DNA of 5,152 bases from an uncultured Negativicutes bacterium (GTDB lineage Bacteria; Bacillota; Negativicutes; Acidaminococcales; Acidaminococcaceae): contig CALAZX010000261.1 of NCBI GenBank assembly GCA_937926555.1, forward strand, positions 1 through 5,152. Direction: 5' to 3'. Positions 1-5,050 of this stretch are shown piece by piece; position 1 is the stretch's first letter, and the number at the start of each line of letters is the position of its first letter. The position numbers were made by a program, and so were the translations under genes. The notes beneath the pieces were generated by a model, which ran no database searches, had not been told where the DNA came from, and worked only from the letters and a program-made list of their open reading frames with translations.

Positions 1-375
1 CGCGGTGAGGATGTCACGTCCGGAGGCCCGCTCTTTCTCCGCCATGGCGATGACGCCGGGTACTACCACACAGGCAAGGTGGATGATCGATGGATTGTGC
101 AGGTCGTCGAAATCAAGGGAGTGGGATGCCGCCGCGTTGGCCATGGCCGCGCCGTAGACGGAAGCCCGTTCCGGCGGGGCGGCGAAGATGGTGGCCTCGG
201 GGGCCGCGCCGCAGTCCATCACCTGCCGCAGGATGGCCGCGGGTTTCTCCCGGGAGCCCCGGATCGCCAGGGAGAGCCAGTCCAGAATGCAGCGCTTGGC
301 CATCTCCCGGGAACGGGGCAGTAGTTTGTCGAAGGTCAGGGCGGAGGTGAAATCCGCCAGCTCTCTGGTAGTCAT
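1..375 (-). CDS. MmgE/PrpD family protein, N-terminal part (3' end beyond the window)
   Basis: This is the first 125 codons of a gene that leaves the window at base 1. The reading starts MTTRELADFTSALTFDKLLP and is open to the edge. It matches the helical N-terminal domain of the MmgE/PrpD superfamily: an amphipathic start, a KRCILDWLSLAIRG segment (residues 27-40), an YGAAMANAAASHSLDFDD segment (residues 74-91) and a conserved-looking His99 in IIHLACVVVPG. The family includes 2-methylcitrate dehydratase (PrpD), cis-aconitate decarboxylase and iminodisuccinate epimerase, all cytoplasmic enzymes on di/tricarboxylates, normally about 450-500 residues. The specific activity cannot be assigned from this fragment. 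The ATG at 375 is preceded by a purine-rich AGGAAGAAAGG ending 9 bases upstream. The gene follows the acyl-CoA mutase by 92 bases on the same strand, so co-transcription is likely. Family assignment is firm; substrate is unknown. Confidence 0.88.
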   Translation of the reverse strand, partial: MTTRELADFTSALTFDKLLPRSREMAKRCILDWLSLAIRGSREKPAAILRQVMDCGAAPEATIFAAPPERASVYGAAMANAAASHSLDFDDLHNPSIIHLACVVVPGVIAMAEKERASGRDILTA

Positions 376-424
376 GGGAATCAGCCTTTCTTCCTGTTCA
401 CGTCCTGATGAAGTTCCCGCCGCG

Positions 425-442
425 GCCGCCTGCCGGGGCGGC
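425..442 (-). other. GC-rich stem-loop between the mutase and MmgE/PrpD genes
   Basis: GCCGCC and GGCGGC form a perfect 6-bp inverted repeat around a 6-base loop, about 25 bases downstream of the mutase stop codon. On the - strand no T-tract follows it, so it is not a normal rho-independent terminator. It is more likely an intercistronic mRNA structure affecting stability or partial read-through. Function is inferred. Confidence 0.4.
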
Positions 443-467
443 TGACGGTTCTGTCGCCGCTGTTTTG

Positions 468-2120
468 TCAGAACATGGCGTGGTTGGGATGATATTCGCC
501 GAACACTTCACGGAGCACGCCGCAGATCTCGCCAAGGGTGGCGTAGGTCTTCACCGCGTCGATCAGGTAGGGCATCAGGTTCTCCTCGCCGGCAGCGGCC
601 TCTTTCAGCGTTGCCAGGGCTTTGTCCACAGCCGCCTGGTCCCGGCTGGCTTTCAGGGCGTTCACATGGGCGATCTCCTTCTCGGCGATGCGCAGGTCCG
701 CCTTGATGATGTCGTTGGTCTTCACGTCGCTGTGGTCCACGAACTTGTTGACGCCGATGACCACGTGGCGGCCTTCCTCGATGTCCTTCTGGTACTGGTA
801 GGCGTTCTTGGCCATCTCGCTCTGCATGTAGCCTTTCTCGATGGCGGATACGGCGCCGCCCAGGGCGTCAATCTTCTCGATGTACTCATAGACCTCTTTC
901 TCCAGTTTGTCCGTCAGGGCCTCCACATAGTAGGAGCCGGCCAGCGGGTCGATCACGTCGGCGATGCCGCTCTCGTAGGCGATGAGCTGCTGGGTCCGGA
1001 GGGCCAGGGTGGCGGATTCCTCGGTGGGCAGGGACAGGGCCTCGTCGTAGGCGCAGCATGCCATGGACTGGATGCCGCCCAGGATAGCTCCCATGGCCTG
1101 CCAGGTGATGCGGGGCACGTTGTTCAGGGGCTGCTGTGCCGGCAGCACGCTGCCTGCGGTATGCACATGGACGCGGAGCATCTGGGCTTTGGGCACCGTG
1201 GCTCCGTAACGTTCTTTCATGATTTTCGCCCACAGTCTTCTGGCGGCGCGGAATTTGGCGGCTTCCATGAAGAAGTTCAGGCCTGCGGTGAAGATCCAGC
1301 TGATGCCGGGGGCGAAGTCGTCAATCTTCTGGCCGGTCTTCAGCGCCGCGTCGATATAGGCCATGGCGTTGGCGAAGGCGAAGGCGATCTCCTGCACTTC
1401 GGAGGCGCCGGCCTCACGGATATGGTAGGCGCCTACGCTGATGGTGTTCCACTTGGGGATGTTCTTGGAGCAGTAGGCGAAGGTGTCGGTGATGAGGCGC
1501 ATGGAGGGGCGGGGCGGGAAGATATAGGTGCCCCGGGCGATATACTCTTTCAGGATGTCGTTCTGGATGGTGCCCCGGAGCTGTTCCGGTTTCACGCCCT
1601 GTTTCTCCGCCACGGCCACATACATGGCCAGGATTACGGCGGCGGGGGCGTTGATGGTGATGGAGGTGGACACTTTGTCCAGCGGGATGCCGTCGAACAG
1701 GGCCTCCATGTCAGCCAGGGTGTCGATGGCAACACCAACTTTGCCTACCTCGCCTTCCGACAGCTCGGCGTCGGAGTCCAGCCCGATCTGGGTGGGCAGG
1801 TCCAGCGCCACGGACAGGCCGGTCTCGCCGGCTTCCAGCAGATATTTGTACCGTCTGTTGGTCTCCTCGGCGGTGGCGAAGCCCGCATAGGCTCTCATGG
1901 TCCACAGCCGGCCACGGTACATGGTGGGCTGCACGCCGCGGGTGAAGGGGTAGGAGCCGGGGAAGCCGGCTTTCTCATTGTAGTCCCAGCCTTCCAGGTC
2001 CAGCGGGGTGTAGAGCCGCTGCTCCGGCAGGTTGGCCCGCTCCGGCCGTTTCGCCGTGCATGCCTTGATCTTCTCCTGATACCGTTCCATACCTTCGTTG
2101 AAAAGTTTTTTATCCATCAT
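468..2120 (-). CDS. B12-dependent acyl-CoA mutase, large subunit (methylmalonyl-CoA mutase family)
   Basis: This encodes a 550-residue cytoplasmic catalytic subunit expected to rearrange an acyl-CoA carbon skeleton, classically (R)-methylmalonyl-CoA to succinyl-CoA, using adenosylcobalamin. Family signatures run in order: YPFTRGVQPTMYRGRLWTMR (57-76), GLSVALDLPTQIGLDSD (101-117), GTIQNDILKEYIARGTYIFP (183-202), AYHIREAGA (231-239), KFRAARRLW (289-297), LPTEESATLALRTQQ (364-378) and DPLAGSYYVE (391-400). Compared with Propionibacterium shermanii mutase, Tyr89, Gln197, Arg207 and His244 correspond to Tyr78, Gln186, Arg196 and His233 here at a constant offset of 11. The Tyr/Arg pair is the methylmalonyl-CoA type; isobutyryl-CoA mutase has Phe/Gln. 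The B12-binding domain is absent, as in two-subunit enzymes, so a small partner subunit is needed and is not in the window. The ATG at 2120 is chosen because GGGGGAG lies 6 bases upstream; an in-frame TTG at 2159 has no comparable site. The stop is TGA. Family is certain; exact substrate is less so (see findings). Confidence 0.93.
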   Translation of the reverse strand: MMDKKLFNEGMERYQEKIKACTAKRPERANLPEQRLYTPLDLEGWDYNEKAGFPGSYPFTRGVQPTMYRGRLWTMRAYAGFATAEETNRRYKYLLEAGETGLSVALDLPTQIGLDSDAELSEGEVGKVGVAIDTLADMEALFDGIPLDKVSTSITINAPAAVILAMYVAVAEKQGVKPEQLRGTIQNDILKEYIARGTYIFPPRPSMRLITDTFAYCSKNIPKWNTISVGAYHIREAGASEVQEIAFAFANAMAYIDAALKTGQKIDDFAPGISWIFTAGLNFFMEAAKFRAARRLWAKIMKERYGATVPKAQMLRVHVHTAGSVLPAQQPLNNVPRITWQAMGAILGGIQSMACCAYDEALSLPTEESATLALRTQQLIAYESGIADVIDPLAGSYYVEALTDKLEKEVYEYIEKIDALGGAVSAIEKGYMQSEMAKNAYQYQKDIEEGRHVVIGVNKFVDHSDVKTNDIIKADLRIAEKEIAHVNALKASRDQAAVDKALATLKEAAAGEENLMPYLIDAVKTYATLGEICGVLREVFGEYHPNHAMF

Positions 2121-2126
2121 GGTTTT

Positions 2127-2133
2127 CTCCCCC
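2127..2133 (-). promoter_or_regulatory. Ribosome binding site deciding the mutase start
   Basis: GGGGGAG is followed by AAAACC and then two consecutive ATG codons (2120 and 2117). Spacing is 6 bases to the first and 9 to the second. This supports initiation here rather than at the in-frame TTG 13 codons upstream. Which of the two ATGs is used cannot be told from sequence. Confidence 0.75.
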
Positions 2134-2206
2134 TTGTCTTTTCCGTAATCCTTTTTCAAGCTGATTTATGCATATGTCCCGCTCAGCACCGTGATCTCAG
2201 CGGTAT

Positions 2207-2234
2207 GCCGCCTCCGGCACTGGAGCCGTGCGGC
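2207..2234 (-). other. GC-rich two-part stem-loop upstream of the mutase gene
   Basis: On the - strand GCCGC pairs with GCGGC as an outer 5-bp stem. Inside it, CGGC pairs with GCCG around the loop TCCAGT, with a small 1/3 internal loop between the stems. No T-tract follows. It lies about 90 bases upstream of the mutase start, within the presumed CoA-transferase/mutase transcript, and could be an mRNA stability or processing element. Role is inferred. Confidence 0.45.
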
Positions 2235-2285
2235 TTCTGCCACCATATCATTGCTATACATCGTCATTTTATATTGTGTTGTCTG

Positions 2286-3791
2286 TCAGTCCATCCGCAT
2301 GGTGCCGTGCTCCATGAAGTGGAGCTGCATGTCGAAGCAGTGCCGCAGGTCCACCGGTTCGTGGCCGTTGGATTTCCGCGCCTCCTCCAGGTAGTGGCGG
2401 AGCTGGGGCCGGTAGTCCGGGTGGGCGCAGTGCTCGATGATGGCCTGTGCCCGCTGCAGGGGACCCATGCCCCTGACGTCGGCGATGCCCTGCTCGGTGA
2501 TGAAGACCATGGTGTCGTGCTCCGTGTGGTCCGCATGGGTCACCATGGGGACAATCTTGGAGATGGCGCCGTTCTTGGCGGTGGAGGGCGTGGAGAAGAT
2601 GGTGATATAGCCGTTTCTCATGTAGTCGCCGCTGCCGCCGATGCCGTTCATCATCTGGTCACCCATGATATGGGTGGAGTTGGCCTGGCCGTAGATGTCG
2701 AATTCGATGGGCGTGTTCATGGCGATGACGCCCAGCCGGCGGATGACGCCGGGATTGTTGCTGATATCCAGGGGCCGGAGCACCAGGGCTTTCTTGTAGA
2801 TATCCGGGTCCTCCTTGTACATCTGCCATACCCTGGGTGACGGGGTGAAGGCGCAGCCGGAGGCTTCGGTGATCTTGCCCATCCTGATCAGGTCGAAGAC
2901 GGAGTCCTGCAGGATCTCCGAGAACATGTGCAGGTTCTCGAAGCGGGATTTGCCCAGCCCCAGGAGCACTGCGTTGGCGATGCTTCCCACACCGGACTGG
3001 AGGGGGAGCATCTGCTCCGGAATCCGTCCGTGTTTCTGCTCGTTCTCCAGGAAGTCCACCAGGTTCTCCGCGATCCGCACGCTGTCCTCATCCGGCGGGG
3101 TCAGGGTCCGCACCCGGTCGGGGATGTCCGACTCCACGATGCAGGCGATCCGGTCCAGACCGCATTTCACATAGGGGGAACCAACCCGGTCCCCGGCATG
3201 GTAGATGGGGATCTCCCGGCGGTAGGGGGGACGGTTGCAGACGAAGATGTCATGCATGCCCTCCAGGCTCAGGGGGATGCTGGTGTTCACCTCTACGATG
3301 ATCTTCTTGGCGTTCTTCACGAAAATCGGAGTGTTGCCCACGCCGCTTCCCAGCACCAGGTCGCCGTCCTCGGTGATGGCGGCGGCTTCCACCACGGCCA
3401 CGTCAACGGGACCGTAGAAGCCGAAATCAACCTGGGGGCCGAAGTGGCTCAGATGCTGGTCGATATAGCGGATGGTGCCGTTGTTGATGCCGGCCCGCAG
3501 GGACTTGTTGGAGGCGGCGTAATACGGGGCGCGTCCGGCGATGCCGTCCACCGCCGCCAGGGCCTCCTCGATCTCGGGACCCACAGAGGCGCCGCTTCAT
3601 ACGTGGATACGGCATCTCTTCCCGTTGCGGATGGCTTCCGCCAGCGCCAGGGTGGTCTTCTTGGGATACCCGGAGGGGGTGAATCCGCTGAAGCCCACGT
3701 TCATGCCGTCACAGATCAGCTCTGCGGCTTTCTCCGGCGTGACAATCTTGTCGAATAATGCGGGATTGCGTAATCTGTCAGCGTTCAGCAT
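2286..3791 (-). pseudogene. Cat1/ScpC-type CoA-transferase (acetyl-CoA hydrolase/transferase family), interrupted by in-frame TGA
   Basis: Read through one TGA at codon 65, this is a 501-residue protein, the usual family length (about 490-540). Members move CoA between acyl-CoA and carboxylates, e.g. propionyl-CoA:succinate or succinyl-CoA:acetate, in the cytoplasm through a glutamyl-CoA intermediate. Visible signatures are GFSGFTPSGYPK (33-44), SGASVGPE (66-73), LPLQSGVGSIANAVL (262-276), FSEILQDS (290-297), RPLDISNNP (339-347), MNGIGGSGD (381-389) and ITEQGIADVRG (431-441). Glu292 in FSEILQ aligns with the covalent Glu294 of Acetobacter AarC; Asn345 and Gly386 match its Asn347 and Gly388. 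Fragments are 3791-3597 (64 residues, ending RIHV) and 3596 onward, beginning SGASVGPE. The frame does not shift at the stop. A GTG at 3584 could open the rest, but it lacks a ribosome binding site and would lose the N-terminal motif. First gene of the operon, divergent from the LysR gene. A recent nonsense change, a base-call error or recoding are all possible. Confidence 0.85.
3597..3599 (-). other. In-frame TGA at codon 65 of the CoA-transferase
   Basis: The codons run CGT ATC CAC GTA TGA AGC GGC GCC TCT, giving RIHV-stop-SGAS. From family memory, relatives carry a hydrophobic or aromatic residue here (for example Leu in E. coli ScpC RLLTGAS, Tyr in Clostridium kluyveri Cat1 TLYTGSS). A single change from TGG (Trp) or TTA (Leu) would produce it. 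No frameshift accompanies it. Confidence 0.85.
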
Positions 3792-3795
3792 AGTA

Positions 3796-3834
3796 TCTCT
3801 CCTTCTTTCTCCTTTTCCTATCTTTTCTTCTCCT
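3796..3834 (-). promoter_or_regulatory. Purine-tract leader with three AGGAG motifs before the CoA-transferase
   Basis: On the - strand these 39 bases contain only one pyrimidine (T at 3820). AGGAG occurs at 3830-3834, 3809-3813 and 3799-3803. The last is 7 bases from the ATG at 3791 and is the probable functional ribosome binding site. The upstream copies may act as ribosome standby or loading sites (inference). Confidence 0.6.
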
Positions 3835-3919
3835 ACTTATAGTCTAGGTTATATAACATATAAAGTGAAATACTTGTTTATGGTATTACTTATAATAAAA
3901 ATTTATATATAAAAAGAGG

Positions 3920-3951
3920 AATCCGGGATTATACAGGATTATCGCCGGATT
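3920..3951. repeat. Inverted repeat AATCCGG / CCGGATT, candidate operator
   Basis: Two perfect 7-bp arms (3920-3926 and 3945-3951) are separated by 18 bases and enclose the predicted -10 of the - strand promoter. A bound protein would be positioned to block or remodel RNA polymerase. The left half also contains the short palindrome AATCC-G-GGATT (3920-3930). The inverted repeat is seen directly; the operator role is inferred. Confidence 0.5.
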
Positions 3952-3958
3952 TTGTCAT
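3928..3958 (-). promoter_or_regulatory. Predicted promoter of the CoA-transferase/mutase operon
   Basis: On the - strand a perfect TATAAT (3933 down to 3928) follows ATGACA (3958 down to 3953, five of six bases of TTGACA). The spacer is 19 bases, longer than the usual 17, which fits a promoter needing an activator. Transcription would start near 3921, leaving a leader of about 130 bases. This is a motif match only. Confidence 0.5.
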
Positions 3959-4040
3959 AAAAAAGTGGAAAAAGGTTGTTTTTCAGGAATAAACAGGAAT
4001 CTGTCGCAGAAAAATAATTTAACCTATATAAATAATATGG

Positions 4041-4067
4041 ATTACATATAATAAAAAGTGATATAAT
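4041..4067 (+). promoter_or_regulatory. Predicted promoter of the LysR gene (extended -10)
   Basis: TGATATAAT at 4059-4067 is a perfect extended -10 (TGnTATAAT). A weak -35, ATTACA (4041-4046), sits 15 bases upstream of the -10. Extended -10 promoters tolerate poor -35 elements. Transcription would start near 4074, about 50 bases before the gene. Confidence 0.6.
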
Positions 4068-4111
4068 AGAGAAGAAAATGATGCGAAAAGGTATATATCA
4101 TGATGTATGCC

Positions 4112-4120
4112 GGGAAGGAG
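4112..4120 (+). promoter_or_regulatory. Ribosome binding site deciding the LysR start
   Basis: A strong GGGAAGGAG, continuing into GACAGG, lies 6 bases before the ATG at 4127. Two in-frame ATGs at 4100 and 4103 lie upstream of this site and have no ribosome binding site of their own, so the start at 4127 is preferred. Confidence 0.8.
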
Positions 4121-4126
4121 GACAGG

Positions 4127-5008
4127 ATGAATCTGGATTATTACCGTAATTTCATCGCGATTGTGGAGGCGGGGAGCATCTCCCAGGCGGCCCGGGAGCT
4201 CTCCCTGGCCCAGCCCGCCCTGAGCAACCAGCTGAAGATCCTGCAGGAGCACTACAACGCCAAGCTGCTGGATATCAAGCGGGGCGGACGGAACATGGAG
4301 CTGACGGAAGCGGGCAGGGTCTTCCTCCAGAAAGCCAGAAACATCGTGGCGGAGGAGAAGGCGGCGGCCAAGGAGATCGCGGACTGCAGTGCCGGCTACT
4401 CCGGCTCCCTGCATATCAGCCTCTCCCCGTCCATGTCCATCTGGTTCATCCAGCGGTACCTGACCCGCTTCGCCCGGAAGTACCCGAAAGTGAACTTCGA
4501 GCTCCACGAGGTCACCACCGAGGCCCAGACGGAGCAGCTGCTGTCGGGGAGGACGGAGCTTGCGGTATCCAATGCACCTCTCCGTCAGGAGTTCCGCTTC
4601 GAGACCATCTACCGGAAGCAGGAGCGGCTCATGGCCTTCTTCCACGAGCAGAGCCTCTATCTCCACAACAGCCATCCCAACATGCTGCTGGACGATTTCG
4701 ACGGGCTGCCGGTCTGCCTGTCCAGGGGCTGCGCCGACCTGTTCCTGGCGGCTTGCTCCGACTCTGGCATCCGCCCCCAGATTCTCAGCATCAGCACCAC
4801 GAAGCTGTCCGCCATCGCCTGGGCCCGTGAGGACACCGGGGTGGCGGTGGTCCCTTCCGAGCTGGAGGACCTGGTGCAGGAGGGGATGGTCCGGAAGGTG
4901 ATCATGGACGAGCGCCTTTATATGGAGAAGACCCTCAGCATCGTCAAAGGCAGGAAGCTCTCCAAAGTGGCGGAGCTGTTCCTGGATTTCTTCAACCGGG
5001 AAGTATAA
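4127..5008 (+). CDS. LysR-type transcriptional regulator
   Basis: This encodes a 293-residue protein, the normal family length. The N-terminal winged helix-turn-helix is clear: MNLDYYRNFIAIVEAGSISQ leads into AARELSLAQPALSNQLKILQ (21-40), with the wing near KRGGRNMELTEAGRVF (51-66) and a linker helix rich in Ala, Glu and Lys (about 67-88). From about residue 93 (SGSLHISLSPSMSIW) to the end is the effector-binding domain of the periplasmic-binding-protein fold, with the usual ELAVSNAPL and TGVAVVPSELEDLV segments. Such proteins act in the cytoplasm as tetramers that bend promoter DNA and respond to a small metabolite. The ligand cannot be told from sequence; a CoA ester or dicarboxylate of the adjacent pathway is a reasonable inference. 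It is divergent from the CoA-transferase/mutase operon, so it probably controls that operon and represses itself. It ends with TAA and is followed at once by a terminator. Confidence 0.95.
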   Translation: MNLDYYRNFIAIVEAGSISQAARELSLAQPALSNQLKILQEHYNAKLLDIKRGGRNMELTEAGRVFLQKARNIVAEEKAAAKEIADCSAGYSGSLHISLSPSMSIWFIQRYLTRFARKYPKVNFELHEVTTEAQTEQLLSGRTELAVSNAPLRQEFRFETIYRKQERLMAFFHEQSLYLHNSHPNMLLDDFDGLPVCLSRGCADLFLAACSDSGIRPQILSISTTKLSAIAWAREDTGVAVVPSELEDLVQEGMVRKVIMDERLYMEKTLSIVKGRKLSKVAELFLDFFNREV

Positions 5009-5013
5009 AAGAA

Positions 5014-5050
5014 CCCTGCACCGTCACAGGCATGGTGCAGGGCTTTTTTT
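5014..5050 (+). terminator. Rho-independent terminator of the LysR gene, possibly bidirectional
   Basis: A perfect 9-bp stem (CCCTGCACC at 5014-5022, GGTGCAGGG at 5034-5042) with an 11-base loop is followed by CTTTTTTT. It lies 6 bases after the LysR stop. Read on the other strand, the same stem is followed by TTCTTTTAT, so it could also stop a convergent transcript entering from the right. Confidence 0.92.

Larger units (their letters stand above)
2121..2285 (-). other. Intercistronic region between CoA-transferase and mutase genes
   Basis: This 165-base gap is the leader of the mutase gene. It holds a GC-rich hairpin (2207-2234) and the mutase ribosome binding site (2127-2133). It also holds an unsupported 33-codon open frame on the - strand (2267 to 2166) that lacks a ribosome binding site. 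I find no convincing promoter and no T-tract terminator, so read-through from the CoA-transferase gene is the simplest model. Its GC content resembles coding sequence rather than the AT-rich control region at 3792-4126. Confidence 0.5.
3792..4126. promoter_or_regulatory. AT-rich divergent control region between the operon and the LysR gene
   Basis: These 335 non-coding bases lie between two divergent starts and are strikingly AT-rich next to the GC-rich genes. From left to right they hold: the purine-tract leader of the CoA-transferase; a perfect 10-bp palindrome GTTATATAAC (3848-3857); the predicted - strand promoter (3928-3958) overlapped by an inverted repeat and phased RGGAWT-like hexamers (3917-4000); a perfect extended -10 for the LysR gene (4059-4067); an ATCATGAT palindrome (4097-4104); and the LysR ribosome binding site. 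The arrangement is typical of a LysR-type regulator controlling a divergent operon and itself. Confidence 0.8.

Noticed and set aside
2265..2285. A separate promoter for the mutase using TATAAA in the gap after the CoA-transferase.
   Set aside because: No acceptable -35 lies 15-19 bases upstream, so a shared operon transcript is simpler.
408..2840. An 810-codon open frame on the + strand opposite the mutase and CoA-transferase genes.
   Set aside because: It is antisense to two clear enzymes and crosses their gap. Its composition (many His, Gly, Val and Asp residues) is the reflection of GC-rich codons on the other strand, and it shows no recognisable domain.
3560..3599. Selenocysteine insertion at the CoA-transferase TGA.
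   Set aside because: A weak hairpin can be drawn 8-31 bases after the TGA (CCUC/GAGG with GGUC/GAUC), but its loop is CCGA, with no bulged U and no typical GU-containing apical loop. The position is not a redox or catalytic Cys in relatives. I keep recoding only as a remote option.
3584..3599. A frameshift as the cause of the split CoA-transferase.
   Set aside because: Both fragments are in the same frame, and one codon (TGA) exactly fills the gap between RIHV and SGASVGPE, so no base has been gained or lost.
2928..3758. A 276-codon open frame on the + strand opposite the CoA-transferase.
   Set aside because: This is the same antisense shadow effect, with no domain and no ribosome binding site that would compete with the - strand gene.
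4100..4126. A nine-residue longer LysR protein starting at the ATG at 4100.
   Set aside because: The strong ribosome binding site lies inside this extension, and LysR proteins normally begin two to five residues before the Tyr/Phe of the first helix, as the ATG at 4127 does.
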